Shown here: positions 48,247-56,650 of the stretch, in pieces
Numbering within the stretch: the first letter of the stretch is position 1
Layout of the letters: each line of letters begins with the position of its first letter
Virus record (IMG/VR): IMGVR_UViG_3300005841_000038
Coordinates: 1-58,306 of that record
DNA: 58,306 nt
Origin: a virus
Strand: one strand, 5' to 3'
Notes under the pieces: model-generated
Database searches by the model: none
What the model saw: only the letters and a program-made list of their open reading frames with translations
Told to the model about the DNA's origin: nothing
Translations under genes and position numbers: made by a program

Positions 48247-48449
48247 GGCTCAACCTCTGGCTCGCAGCCCTCGTGCACGTAGCCCTCCTCGAGCGAGCGC
48301 ACGCAATCCATGTATCGGATGCGCTCGCCGCAGCCGAGACAGACCACGCTCCGGCCCTCCTCGCCGTCGTACCCGAACACGGGCGGCAATGGTGGCGGCG
48401 GCTCATCACAGCGACCGCACCGCGCGTTGGGAGCGCACGTGCATTTCAC
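48243..48449 (-). CDS. Zinc-ribbon-like small protein
   Basis: Protein of 68 residues from GTG 48449 (GTGA with the gene upstream). CTCAPNARCGRC and CLGCGERI are two Cys clusters. Unknown function. Confidence 0.5.
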   Translation of the reverse strand: MKCTCAPNARCGRCDEPPPPLPPVFGYDGEEGRSVVCLGCGERIRYMDCVRSLEEGYVHEGCEPEVEP

Positions 48450-48661
48450 GGCTGCACCTCGACGAACCGCCTGCACGGTGCACGATCGGCAAACTCAACA
48501 TAGCCATGAAACTCCTCGGCGTCGCGGACATGGATCTCGCCGGTGGTCAGCGAGACGTAGACCACGACGCCGAGTGGCCGGCGCGGATTCACGCGAGCAT
48601 TGGTCGACTCGGTCGCATTGAACAGCCTGCGATAGAGCCCACCTTTGTAATGGCGGTACAT
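48446..48661 (-). CDS. DUF1653-like small protein
   Basis: Protein of 71 residues. ATG 48661 gives the typical family opening MYRHYKGGLYRRL; GTG 48664 is also open. VVVYVSLTTGEIHVRDAEEFHGYV completes the DUF1653 pattern. Function unknown. Confidence 0.65.
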   Translation of the reverse strand: MYRHYKGGLYRRLFNATESTNARVNPRRPLGVVVYVSLTTGEIHVRDAEEFHGYVEFADRAPCRRFVEVQP

Positions 48662-48921
48662 CACTTGTCGACTCCTTTTGCGGTGAGGGCGGCGTCGACT
48701 GCGTTGCGGAGCTTGTGGACATGGGGCGGTAGACGCTTCGATAGCTCCCCGAAGCTCTCACTCCACTCGATCGCCGCCTCGTACACCGGCCGCATCCGCT
48801 TGACCTCAGCGCGGAACTGGTCGCGTTCGCAAAGCAGGCAGATCTCGGCGCCATCAATCCACGCTGAGAAACGAACGCTGCCATCTGTCGTGTGCTCGCA
48901 GACGATCACTTGCCGACCCAT
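48661..48921 (-). CDS. Hypothetical protein
   Basis: Protein of 86 residues from ATG 48921. A short strand-rich N-terminus with C-L-L-C, then a helical half (RDQFRAEVKRMRPVYEAAIEW). No family recognised. Confidence 0.5.
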   Translation of the reverse strand: MGRQVIVCEHTTDGSVRFSAWIDGAEICLLCERDQFRAEVKRMRPVYEAAIEWSESFGELSKRLPPHVHKLRNAVDAALTAKGVDK

Positions 48922-49139
48922 TGACGGCCCTCAGACTCCATGACGCGCGCGCACTCGAGCGCCTCGATGATCTGCCCGTCGGTCTCGACGTTCTTGCCGA
49001 GACGGATCCGCTCTGCGACCCAGGCGCGAATCGCGACCGGCGCTGCTACGTCTCGGCTGAGCAGCACGAACACCATTTCATCAGGGTGCGCGTGCTGCAT
49101 GCACGTGTGCTCTCTGGATAGCTCGTCTCGCTTTCTCAC
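48906..49139 (-). CDS. Hypothetical protein
   Basis: Protein of 77 residues from GTG 49139, coupled to the upstream stop. EMVFVLLSRDVAAPVAIRAWVAERIRLGKN reads like a small alpha/beta domain. Unknown function. Confidence 0.5.
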   Translation of the reverse strand: MRKRDELSREHTCMQHAHPDEMVFVLLSRDVAAPVAIRAWVAERIRLGKNVETDGQIIEALECARVMESEGRQWVGK

Positions 49140-49345
49140 GGCTCCTCCGTCGGGTTGCATTCATGGATCGAAACATCTGGTGCGCCGAGCTCGACCAGCG
49201 CTCGCACGCACTGCTCGAAGCCATCCGCGGCGAGCTTGTCGAATGGGTGGGAGCTGAGAATCTTTTGCCCGGTGGCGAAGCCGAGAATCTTGTGGAACCG
49301 ATCGGCGAGCTCGCCGAGCAGCTTGATCTGTTGCTCGTTCGTCAC
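49136..49345 (-). CDS. Hypothetical protein
   Basis: Protein of 69 residues from GTG 49345 (GTGA). Helical N-terminal half (NEQQIKLLGELADRFHKILGF). Unknown function. Confidence 0.5.
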   Translation of the reverse strand: MTNEQQIKLLGELADRFHKILGFATGQKILSSHPFDKLAADGFEQCVRALVELGAPDVSIHECNPTEEP

Positions 49346-49659
49346 GCCTGCACCTCGTGGTCGGCCTTGATCGAGCCTCGACTGATGATGCTGTTGACCA
49401 TCCATTCGTAGCCGCAGAAGCCGTCGGACTTCCTGAGGCGCTCACCCTTCGTTAGGCGCCGCGCCGTAACGACCGCGCACCAGCCATCGGCCCACGCGTA
49501 CGACCACGAGCGCTCCTTCCGAGATGGCCCTTCGAACAGGAGCGAGGCCTGCGCCTCGGATACCGACTTGACGATCGTGTAGTTCTTATCGTCGCCGGAC
49601 CATTTGCCGTTCCACGTGTTACGGCCCGGCATGGTGAGCTTGAACTCGATCCGGATCAT
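49342..49659 (-). CDS. Hypothetical protein following the HerA-like gene
   Basis: Protein of 105 residues from ATG 49659 (ATGA overlap with the HerA-like gene, so translated with it). Beta-rich (RIEFKLTMPGRNTWNGKWSG, SWSYAWADGWCAVVTARRL). It may be a partner of the ATPase; no family recognised. Confidence 0.55.
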   Translation of the reverse strand: MIRIEFKLTMPGRNTWNGKWSGDDKNYTIVKSVSEAQASLLFEGPSRKERSWSYAWADGWCAVVTARRLTKGERLRKSDGFCGYEWMVNSIISRGSIKADHEVQA

Positions 49660-51392
49660 GACGCTCCAATCTCGAACACTCGTTCGAGCTGCAGTGGCCA
49701 TCCGCGCGTCAGCAGTGCACGGCTGCGTAACGCGCCGATGTCGTTCACAAGAGCCTTCGTATTCGGATGCTTGCCGAGCTCCTCGGCGAGCTCGCTGCGG
49801 TCTGCCTTGCCGAGCTGGCGAACGGCATCGATGATGCGCCGCTGCGATGGCTTGAGCGGACGCATGAGCAGCTCGCGCACGGCTTCTCGTGACTCAGGCA
49901 TCCGCACATGCGCTGCACGGCGCCCGGTGTCGGTAAGCGCGAAGCCCTCGACGAGCCCGGCTGTGCGCAGCGAGCCGAGGTTATTCACGTACGACTTGCT
50001 GTTCGGATGCGTGCCCAGCCACGCCGCCAGCACGCCGCGCGTGGACTCGATGTCGAGCCGCTCGAGGGTTGCGAGCGTGTCGAGGATTCGCTGTTGTGCG
50101 GGCGACCATGCACCATCCGGCATCGGTCCGCGAGGCACACGGATCTGATGCTTGCCGGCATGCTTGGCGACCTTGCCATCCTTGGCGAAATGCTCGGCAG
50201 CGATCGCACGGTTCGACTTGCCGTTCGGCCTTTGCCTGATCGCGATGACCGTCTTGATGTCGTGGATCGCCGCCTCGACGCGCCTGCCCGCCTCGCTGAC
50301 CGGATCGAGTAGGCCGGCAAGCGTGCTGATCATTCGGCCAAGCGTGCCGAGCATCTCGTCGCTGATCGCCGGCACTTCGACGATCTTCTCGACGGTCATC
50401 ACGCGCTCGGCTCCGAGGAATTTGAGCTTGCTTTCGAGCCCCGCGATGTGCGCGCGCAGCCCAGCGATGTACGCGCGGAGCGCCTTCGGATCATCCTGCT
50501 TCACGCGCTCGACGGTTTCCGAGATGGTCTTGCCGAGCCGGGCGATGTCGACGGGCGCGAGCACCTTGGGCGCTATGGCCCGCTCGCCAGCCCTGGGCGT
50601 CCGCCCTGAGTCGAACGTCTTGCGGCGGCGGATCGTCACCCGCTCGAACAGATCGACGGCGGGCGCCCACAGCCACGCGTCGCCGATCGGCAGCGAGGGC
50701 AGCGACGCCATCATCTTCTTGGCCTCTTTCTCGTCAGCGTGCACTGCCACCCAGTCATCGATCGCGCCAAGATCCTTGGGATGGCTCATGCGTAAGAGCG
50801 TGAGCATGTCGACCTGCGACAACACGTTCTTATTGAGCACCTGTGGACGCTGCGTGATCAGCGTGCAGCCGATGCCGCGGATTCGCCCGCGCCGCACGAT
50901 GTCCTCGGTCGCGCCGAGCACGCGGCCCTCGTCAACGCCGAACGTGCGCTGCGGCGCGACCACATCCGCTTCGTCGATGAACAGGTGGAGCGCGTCGCGA
51001 TTCTTGCGATATAGCGTTTCCATGAACGCCACCATGAAGCGCAGCGACTCGCCCTTGCGAAACAGCGAGAGGTCGAGGATCGCTGAGAAGTGCTCGGCCG
51101 CGATCGCGTCCGCGATGACCTCACCGGCGGTTGCTTCGAGCGGGACATCGGCATGCTCGCCGCCGAGGATCGCGATCGAGTAGCCGCTCGACTTGCCGTC
51201 CGCCGACGAGCGCAGCCCGTGCCATGCCCCAGTGGGATCGATGACAACGATCTGCTGTCCGGCTTCGAGCAGCTCCTCGGCCTGGACGCTCGCGGTGTAG
51301 CTCTTGCCGCTGCCCTTCTTGGCGAGGATGGCTTGCGTGCTCGTGATGAAATCGAGCGGTAGCGAGACGGTCTTGGAAATCTTGAGCGTCAT
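49656..51392 (-). CDS. HerA/FtsK-like ATPase with tandem winged helices
   Basis: Protein of 578 residues from ATG 51392. HerA-type ATPase: Walker A AKKGSGKSYT (24-33), IVVIDPTGAWHGL, Walker B LHLFIDEADVVAPQ, and TLITQRPQVLNKNVLSQ. A long helical linker follows, then two similar winged helices (SPAQQRILDTLATLERL ... GTHPNSKSYVNNLGSLRTAGL; KPSQRRIIDAVRQLGKAD ... GKHPNTKALVNDIGALRSRAL). HerA proteins translocate DNA with a nuclease partner; the Cas4-like nuclease at 52397 is in the same operon. It is the largest gene of the leftward operon. Confidence 0.8.
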   Translation of the reverse strand: MTLKISKTVSLPLDFITSTQAILAKKGSGKSYTASVQAEELLEAGQQIVVIDPTGAWHGLRSSADGKSSGYSIAILGGEHADVPLEATAGEVIADAIAAEHFSAILDLSLFRKGESLRFMVAFMETLYRKNRDALHLFIDEADVVAPQRTFGVDEGRVLGATEDIVRRGRIRGIGCTLITQRPQVLNKNVLSQVDMLTLLRMSHPKDLGAIDDWVAVHADEKEAKKMMASLPSLPIGDAWLWAPAVDLFERVTIRRRKTFDSGRTPRAGERAIAPKVLAPVDIARLGKTISETVERVKQDDPKALRAYIAGLRAHIAGLESKLKFLGAERVMTVEKIVEVPAISDEMLGTLGRMISTLAGLLDPVSEAGRRVEAAIHDIKTVIAIRQRPNGKSNRAIAAEHFAKDGKVAKHAGKHQIRVPRGPMPDGAWSPAQQRILDTLATLERLDIESTRGVLAAWLGTHPNSKSYVNNLGSLRTAGLVEGFALTDTGRRAAHVRMPESREAVRELLMRPLKPSQRRIIDAVRQLGKADRSELAEELGKHPNTKALVNDIGALRSRALLTRGWPLQLERVFEIGAS

Positions 51393-51592
51393 CGCGCACG
51401 CCTCCATTGCTTCGCTTGCGGGCAGTGCGCGAAATGCGGCTCGTAGAACGGCCCCGTATCGCCGGGTGTTGCGAGACTCATGTAGCCACTGCGAATCACC
51501 CATCCACCACCCCCGGGCTCAAGCGGCGCGCGTTTGCCGTTGAGCGTCTTCGCCCACACGATCTCCGCGCCACAGCTGTTGCACCTAGCCAC
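51389..51592 (-). CDS. Zinc-ribbon small protein
   Basis: Protein of 67 residues from GTG 51592. CNSCGAEIVWAKTLNGKRAPLE is a familiar phage zinc-ribbon opening, with a later Cys/His (HFAHCPQ). Overlaps both neighbours. Confidence 0.6.
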   Translation of the reverse strand: MARCNSCGAEIVWAKTLNGKRAPLEPGGGGWVIRSGYMSLATPGDTGPFYEPHFAHCPQAKQWRRAR

Positions 51593-52016
51593 GACGAGCT
51601 CCGAGCGCGGCGAGCACGCGGCCGAGATTCGTGCGCAGCTCCTCGGCGCGCGCCAGGATCAGCCTCACCGCGACGTCATGTTGGAATTCGTCACGCACGT
51701 ACAGCTGAACAGCAGCCCCGTGCGAGTCCGACCGGCGCAGCTCGTACCAGCTACCGTCCTCGAGCTGGACGGACATCCCGCCCGACGGCGTGACGAGCTC
51801 GGCCGATTCGAAGCGTGGCGCGGGACCGGTGTCGGGGAGCGGCGCAAGCATCGAGAGTGGCGCGGCCGATCGCAGGTGCGCGGCAAGCGCTTCGTGGATC
51901 GCTTGCGTCTCGTGCGGATGCTTCTTGGCGTGCTCCTTGGCCGCCTCTAGAGCGGCAGCAAACGTGCGCATCAGCGCGCGCCCGCGATCGCTCATCGTGG
52001 ATGCGCTAGCCACCAT
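51585..52016 (-). CDS. Hypothetical protein
   Basis: Protein of 143 residues from ATG 52016. Helical N-terminus, a beta hairpin region (MSVQLEDGSWYELRRSD), helical C-terminus. No family recognised. Confidence 0.55.
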   Translation of the reverse strand: MVASASTMSDRGRALMRTFAAALEAAKEHAKKHPHETQAIHEALAAHLRSAAPLSMLAPLPDTGPAPRFESAELVTPSGGMSVQLEDGSWYELRRSDSHGAAVQLYVRDEFQHDVAVRLILARAEELRTNLGRVLAALGARRG

Positions 52017-52209
52017 GGTCGGGCAGTCCCCTGAGCGCTTCGATCATGTTCGCCGCGTCCCACTTACTGAACGGCTCGGGCCATTGACCATCGCGCTTGA
52101 TGGGTCGCCCCTTGCGCTCTGCGATGCTGACGATGAGGTTTTTCTGTTCTTCGGTTGCCGGCTCATCCATGAACTCGAAGCCGGGGACCGGGAAATTCTC
52201 ATGCTCCAT
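52006..52209 (-). CDS. Hypothetical protein
   Basis: Protein of 67 residues. ATG 52209 is preferred because GAGGAC lies just upstream; GTG 52224 is also open. ATEEQKNLIVSIAERKGRPI resembles the short helical motif of phage DUF-type recombination accessory proteins. Not assigned. Confidence 0.5.
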   Translation of the reverse strand: MEHENFPVPGFEFMDEPATEEQKNLIVSIAERKGRPIKRDGQWPEPFSKWDAANMIEALRGLPDHGG

Positions 52210-52224
52210 GTTGTCCTCGTGCAC

Positions 52225-52396
52225 CGTCGAGGATTCGAACCCCGAGCTCGCCCGTTCGGCGCAAGTTCGGTCTGCGGTGTGGCGCAGACCGTTCGCTAGC
52301 TTTCTCTGCAGACTTGCTTTCTGTCGTGGCGATCGCGAGCAAGCTTGGAGCTCGACCGCGTGCGAGCGTTACCCGCTGTCGCCCATGGTTCACCTC
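52225..52396. other. Noncoding gap with tRNA-T-arm-like sequence and strong hairpin
   Basis: On the reverse strand 52228-52244 reads CGGGG-TTCGAAT-CCTCG, a perfect T-arm (one G-U pair) with the B-box GGTTCGAATCC. At 52269-52290 an 8-bp stem, GGTCTGCG/CGCAGACC, closes a 6-base loop. I cannot build a full tRNA: no partner for the acceptor strand. It may be a tRNA relic or another structured RNA. Confidence 0.4.
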
Positions 52397-53572
52397 CTAA
52401 GCGGAATCCAAAAGCTGGTCGACGGCGTCGGCGTCGATCGGTGGTTTCTCGGCGGGCTCGTCGCGATCGCGTTGGTACTCACCGATCGGCATGGCGTCCG
52501 CGTGATGACTTGCACCACCGAGCGCGCGGATCTTGCGGATGACAGCTGGCGCGGTGCCACGCTTGCAGCCGAGCTGCTTGGCCGCGCGATCGATCGCCGC
52601 CTTGCTGGTCGAACGTTCGACGGCGAGCGACTCGAACTCGCGCGCGGCCTCGCCGACGACCGCGGCAATCGCTTGGACAGCGACATCGCCGGACAGCTTC
52701 TCGTTGCCCCTGCGAGCGTAGCGCCCGAACGCACGACCGTTGCCGAGATCGATCGGGCCCTGCTCGTCGACGTACGTCTCGAGCCGCTTACGTGCGTCGC
52801 GCACGAGATCCTCGACGGCCACGATCTGCTCGTAGCCACGGCGCGCCCGCTCCGGTGTCATCTCGGTCTCGCCGATGATCGCGAGCCCTTTCTCGGCGAC
52901 CTGAATGAGCAGTCCGACCTTGCTCGGACAGCGCCATTTGGCTGCGCAGTACTTGCACCACGAGCCCTCTCGGGTCTCGAGGATCTCGCCGCGCGACTTG
53001 GCCGCCTTGCGCTCGGTAACCACGAGATGGAGTCGTTCGAGCTGACCCGCGAACTCGGCGAGCTCGAGCCCCTCGATCAGATGCTCGTCGCAGGGCGAGC
53101 CGGGCCGGTTCGTATAGACGATGCGGATGATGGCGCGGCTCTTGTCGAGGGCCCGGCATGCGGCGAGCGCGCAGCCCCACAGCTGGCCATTCGTCGCGGC
53201 CGGCTCGACGTCGGACTGTCCGGTTTTCCAATCGATGACCACGACCGTCTCGCCGTCCTCGTCGACGCCGACCACGTCGGTCGACATGAAGATCTCGAAC
53301 GGACGCGGCGCGCCGTAGTTGCGATCCGACGCCTGACCGACGAACCGGCCCTCATGCGTCGCCGCGTCGTAGCAGAGCTTGACCTCGGCGTGCGGATCGG
53401 GCGGTACGTACTTGGCGAGCTCGGGCGGCAGTGTCCGCGTGCGGACTTGGTGCGCGAGCTCCTCGTGGTCTTCGTGGCCGGCATCCGCCCACTCGGAAGC
53501 GTTCTCGGCCTTCTCGAGTGCTTCGCTCGATGGACAGTTAAGGATGCGCGTAAGCGCGCTGCCGGTGATCAT
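52397..53572 (-). CDS. Cas4/RecB-like PD-(D/E)XK nuclease
   Basis: Protein of 391 residues from ATG 53572. Motifs: STDVVGV then VVVIDWKTGQ (D114, K116) for the PD-(D/E)XK core; a first Cys in LNCPSS and later CKYCAAKWRC give the four-Cys pattern of Cas4/AddB iron-sulphur clusters. It resembles phage DUF2800-type exonucleases that resect DNA for recombination, together with the RecA-like ATPase and SSB encoded just upstream. Confidence 0.78.
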   Translation of the reverse strand: MITGSALTRILNCPSSEALEKAENASEWADAGHEDHEELAHQVRTRTLPPELAKYVPPDPHAEVKLCYDAATHEGRFVGQASDRNYGAPRPFEIFMSTDVVGVDEDGETVVVIDWKTGQSDVEPAATNGQLWGCALAACRALDKSRAIIRIVYTNRPGSPCDEHLIEGLELAEFAGQLERLHLVVTERKAAKSRGEILETREGSWCKYCAAKWRCPSKVGLLIQVAEKGLAIIGETEMTPERARRGYEQIVAVEDLVRDARKRLETYVDEQGPIDLGNGRAFGRYARRGNEKLSGDVAVQAIAAVVGEAAREFESLAVERSTSKAAIDRAAKQLGCKRGTAPAVIRKIRALGGASHHADAMPIGEYQRDRDEPAEKPPIDADAVDQLLDSA

Positions 53573-53742
53573 GACTTGCCATCCAGGATTGCGAGCACGC
53601 GCAGCCACGTCGCGCGCTCTTGTACTTGTCGATACGCTCCGGTCTTGCCGTATTTGTCTTCGGCCTTATTCGCGCTCGCGATACGCCTTGTCGCGAGCCT
53701 GCGAAGCTTGGCGATGCGCTGCCGAGTCTCGATCGGGCTCAC
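53569..53742 (-). CDS. Small basic protein between nuclease and ATPase
   Basis: Protein of 57 residues from GTG 53742. Both ends use 4-base overlaps (GTGA with the ATPase, ATGA with the nuclease). Sequence is basic and helical (SPIETRQRIAKLRRLATRRI). Reality rests on the overlaps and the open frame. Confidence 0.55.
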   Translation of the reverse strand: MSPIETRQRIAKLRRLATRRIASANKAEDKYGKTGAYRQVQERATWLRVLAILDGKS

Positions 53743-54791
53743 GCTGCACCAGCCTTTGCTTCCTTGGCCTGGCGCTTGAGCTCGTTACGACACGCGACGT
53801 AGACCTCGCCCGCGATCTTGTGCTTCGGCGTGCCGGGCTCCGGCTTGGCCGGAATGGTCGCCGCGGCATCGAGATCGCGCTGCGTCTTGGCCTCGCGCAT
53901 GCCTTGCAGGTACTTCTCGAACACCTCGTCGAGCGCATCGGCGACGGGGCCAGGCTGCTCGGCGCGAGCGGCATCCTTGCGATCCATGTCGTCGAGAACC
54001 GCGCGCCCGGTGTCGATCATCGCGCCGAGCGCATCGTTCGCGGGCACGGGCGACGGCGGCACCTCACGCGGCCGAGGCGGTTGCCCGTTCATCAGCCAGC
54101 CGTAGATCTTGGCCGCGAACAACTCACCGGGCCGCTCGAATTGATCGCCGATGTCCATCACGCCATCGCAACGCGTCTTGCTGATCTTGAGCGTGTGGCT
54201 GTGGTCGATGTCGCCGACCAGCGTGAACTCGTATTCCATGCCCTCGCGCTGGATCGCGGCGAGCCCAACCTTCTTGATCTTGGTCTTGCCGTTCTCGACC
54301 TCTTGAACGTGCTCCATCTTCTGCCGCATGGTCGCGATGAAGTGCGCGCGCACGGTCAGCATCGCGTCGACGAATGCGTTGTGCTTGGGCGTCACGTCGC
54401 GCCACGCGGTCCAGCTGTTGCCACCGCGCTCGGCAGCCTGATCTTTCTGATCGAGCGCACCACCCTTGCCGGCCCACGCGTGCGAGATGGAGTCCGCGAT
54501 GATGAAATCGTAGCCAGCCGCCTCGGCTTCGCGGATCTTCTCGACGTAGGCGAGCGGCGAGAACATGTCGAGCTCGGTCACGTCGAAGTCGAATTTGTCC
54601 GCGTAGAGCGATGCGCTGCCGCGCTCACTGTCGATCAGCGCGATACGCCCCTTGCCGTGCCCGTTCGCACGCATGAGCTTGCCCATCTCGTGCGCGATGA
54701 GCAGCGCCGTATAGGTCTTGCCCGCGCCTGCGAGTCCGCACAGCCCGAGCCGGAGCTTTGCTTGCTCCTTGATTGCTTTCTTGAATGCCAT
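53739..54791 (-). CDS. RecA-like / Sak4-type ATPase
   Basis: Protein of 350 residues. ATG 54791 has AAGGAAA upstream and starts at the conserved region. Walker A GLAGAGKTYTA, RIALIDSERGSASLYAD, Walker B YDFIIADSISHAW. AAA_24/Sak4-like recombinases of this size load on SSB-coated DNA in phages. Adjacent SSB and nuclease make a three-part recombination module. The 100-residue C-terminus is Pro/Ala-rich and helical. Confidence 0.78.
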   Translation of the reverse strand: MAFKKAIKEQAKLRLGLCGLAGAGKTYTALLIAHEMGKLMRANGHGKGRIALIDSERGSASLYADKFDFDVTELDMFSPLAYVEKIREAEAAGYDFIIADSISHAWAGKGGALDQKDQAAERGGNSWTAWRDVTPKHNAFVDAMLTVRAHFIATMRQKMEHVQEVENGKTKIKKVGLAAIQREGMEYEFTLVGDIDHSHTLKISKTRCDGVMDIGDQFERPGELFAAKIYGWLMNGQPPRPREVPPSPVPANDALGAMIDTGRAVLDDMDRKDAARAEQPGPVADALDEVFEKYLQGMREAKTQRDLDAAATIPAKPEPGTPKHKIAGEVYVACRNELKRQAKEAKAGAA

Positions 54792-55000
54792 GTCCGTTTC
54801 CTTTTTTCGTTGGGCGAAGGTGCCGATTCGAACGGCGCCCTGTACGGGCCCTGAGGCGCTACCTCGGTACAGCGACCATCGCTGCCATTCCTTCGCAAGG
54901 TGCATGGTGGGGAGGCCACCCCTTGATCAGCCGCGCCGGGTCCACGCCTGGACCTCAACAGACGTGCGTGCGCACTGACCGCGCCCATGCGCGCGGGTTT
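54792..55000. other. Structured noncoding gap
   Basis: The 209-bp gap is full of short hairpins: GGTGG/CCACC (54906-54920), GGTCCA/TGGACC (54939-54954), and a GC-rich one near 54980-54998. It also holds the tRNA-like sequence below. It separates ssb from the RecA-like gene and may affect their relative expression. Confidence 0.45.
54811..54896 (-). tRNA. tRNA-like sequence, class II layout (uncertain)
   Basis: Reverse strand: GCGAAGG at the 5' end pairs with CCTTCGC at the 3' end (7 of 7) and CCA follows directly. A four-pair D-arm TGGC/GCTG has GG in its loop. The anticodon arm CCGAG/CTCAG has one mismatch and T33. A small variable stem is CCC-GTACA-GGG. The T-arm is GCCG-TTCGAAT-CGGC. Length is 83. 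The acceptor equals that of many tRNA-Leu. Problems: no discriminator base, loop reads AGC (not a class II anticodon). It may be degenerate. Confidence 0.35.
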
Positions 55001-55480
55001 CTAGAAGGGCAGCGGCTCCTCTGCTGAGCCCCCTGATGAGCCGTTCGACGGCGAGCCGACGTCGCCCGCTTCGTCGAACCAGCCGTTCACCGCATCGATC
55101 TTGTCTTGCGGAACCGGTGCGAGCGGCGCGGCGGCGAAGCCGAAGCTGCGCGCCGTCGTCCACTGCTTGAGCTTGCCGCTCTTGGGATCCTCCCACGAGG
55201 CGATCTCGGCGGTGAACGGCACCGTGAGATCCGCGGCCTTCACATCCGCCGCGAACGTCTCGACGGCCTTCACACCCTTCCAACCGATCGCGACCATGTC
55301 GCGCTTCGTGTACTTGATGTTCTGCTTGTCGAGCTTGCCCTTGTACGAAGCGCGCTTGCCCGCGTGCTTGCCCTCGGTGACTTCCATCTGCCACCGAACC
55401 ACGTAGCAATTCGACTTCTCGTCGAATCCGATCTCGGGATCGATCGCCTTTCCGTTACAGCTGCCTTCAAAGAGTGCCAT
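55001..55480 (-). CDS. ssb: Single-stranded DNA-binding protein
   Basis: Protein of 159 residues from ATG 55480 with AGGAG upstream. OB-like beta-rich body (CYVVRWQMEVTEGKHAGKRASYKGKL), Gly/Ser-rich linker, and an acidic hydrophobic tail ending EEPLPF, the hallmark of SSBs that recruit partners. It resembles the DUF669-type phage SSBs. Encoded upstream of the RecA-like ATPase. Confidence 0.78.
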   Translation of the reverse strand: MALFEGSCNGKAIDPEIGFDEKSNCYVVRWQMEVTEGKHAGKRASYKGKLDKQNIKYTKRDMVAIGWKGVKAVETFAADVKAADLTVPFTAEIASWEDPKSGKLKQWTTARSFGFAAAPLAPVPQDKIDAVNGWFDEAGDVGSPSNGSSGGSAEEPLPF

Positions 55481-55491
55481 GACACTTGCTC

Positions 55492-55674
55492 CTATCCGCT
55501 TGCGCGGTTGTTCCCTGCTTGGTGCTTCCGACTCGGAAGCTGTGCGCGGAGCTCGCTCTTGAGCTTGCGCATGCGCCGACGCTCGGCGCGGAGCTCGTCG
55601 CTGCGCGTGAGCCACCACAAATAGATCGTGGTGAGCGCGCCGACGACGATTACGACGTAGTACTCAGCGCGCAT
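55492..55674 (-). CDS. Small single-TM protein
   Basis: Protein of 60 residues from ATG 55674. A membrane segment (YYVVIVVGALTTIYLWWL) then a basic helix. Function unknown. Confidence 0.55.
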   Translation of the reverse strand: MRAEYYVVIVVGALTTIYLWWLTRSDELRAERRRMRKLKSELRAQLPSRKHQAGNNRASG

Positions 55675-55676
55675 CC

Positions 55677-55880
55677 TTACAGCTCCGGATCCGATGGGCG
55701 CCATGCGTCCTGCCAGGCTGCACGTTGGTCGCGCTCAGCCTCGAGCCGGGCCACGGTCTTGCGCGCGTCCTCGAACGCAGCCGAGATGGCGTCACGGCTG
55801 CAGTAGCGACACGAGCAGTAGACGCCGTGCCCGGTGATGCCACCAGCGAAGATTGCTGGCGCCGGCATGCCGCCCTTCAC
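55677..55880 (-). CDS. Small Cys-containing protein
   Basis: Protein of 67 residues from GTG 55880 (GTGA). C-S-C-R-Y-C motif and a helical C-terminus. Function unknown. Confidence 0.5.
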   Translation of the reverse strand: MKGGMPAPAIFAGGITGHGVYCSCRYCSRDAISAAFEDARKTVARLEAERDQRAAWQDAWRPSDPEL

Positions 55881-56194
55881 GACAGCACCTCGTGCGCTTT
55901 GGCGAGCGCAGCCTCGACGGCTACCTCGTCGATCGGCATTGCCTCGGTGCGCCGACGATGCGGCCCGTAGACTGTCACGCGGCCGTAGCCAGCCAGCCAC
56001 GTGGAATTTTCGGAACGCTCAAGCTTGAGCGTCAGGCCGAAGATCTCCGCGAGCTCGTGAGCCTTTTCCTCGGTGCTCGTGTTGATCGTGAAATGAGCCG
56101 CACTATCGCCGCTGCCGTAGCGCTGCACCTGCAAGCCGCACACGTTTGGCAGTGCGAGTAAGAGTGCGTCCATGGCGTCGAGAACTCTCTGCAT
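55877..56194 (-). CDS. Hypothetical protein
   Basis: Protein of 105 residues from ATG 56194. Alpha/beta pattern (LQVQRYGSGDSAAHFTINTS ... GYGRVTVYGPHRR). No family recognised. Confidence 0.55.
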   Translation of the reverse strand: MQRVLDAMDALLLALPNVCGLQVQRYGSGDSAAHFTINTSTEEKAHELAEIFGLTLKLERSENSTWLAGYGRVTVYGPHRRRTEAMPIDEVAVEAALAKAHEVLS

Positions 56195-56376
56195 TACGAA
56201 AGCTCCTTGTTTCCGCCCATCTCGTGGGCGAGCTGGTCGATGGCGGCCCTGACCTTCCAGTCAGCTCGCCGGATTTCCTGCGCGATGTCTTCGCGCCCGT
56301 CGGCGCGAGCTCGCATATGGGCACGCCCCAGCTCCTCCGAGCAGGATGTCAGCGTGCGAAGCAGTTGCGCGTGCAT
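56194..56376 (-). CDS. Hypothetical helical protein
   Basis: Protein of 60 residues from ATG 56376; TAATG overlap with the next gene. Wholly helical and charged. Unknown function. Confidence 0.5.
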   Translation of the reverse strand: MHAQLLRTLTSCSEELGRAHMRARADGREDIAQEIRRADWKVRAAIDQLAHEMGGNKELS

Positions 56377-56648
56377 CAGGCGATCTCCTTGTCCGCTTCG
56401 ATCTCGAGCTGCAGCGCGTGCACATCATCGAGCGCGTCGCGCAGCCGGTTCGCGAGCATCGCGAGCGCGTTCAGGCGGTCCGCGCCACCGCGTGCGGCGT
56501 AGTTACTCCACGACGCAGTGATCGTGACGTCGCCGATCTTGACGCTGGCGGTCGCCGTCTCGACGTCAAACTGTTGCGCGACATCGACGGACGCGGCACC
56601 GGCGACCTTGCGAGACAGCAGGCTGCTCTTGGGTTGACGCTTGGCCAT
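56376..56648 (-). CDS. Hypothetical protein
   Basis: Protein of 90 residues from ATG 56648. A short basic lead, a beta part (ATASVKIGDVTITASWSNYA), then a helix. Function unknown. Confidence 0.5.
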   Translation of the reverse strand: MAKRQPKSSLLSRKVAGAASVDVAQQFDVETATASVKIGDVTITASWSNYAARGGADRLNALAMLANRLRDALDDVHALQLEIEADKEIA

Positions 56649-56650
56649 GG

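Noticed and set aside
52097-53779. 560-codon forward ORF
   Set aside because: Antisense to the nuclease gene, which has clear catalytic motifs; the forward frame has none.
53379-54854. 491-codon forward ORF
   Set aside because: Antisense to the RecA-like and nuclease genes; high-GC shadow frame.
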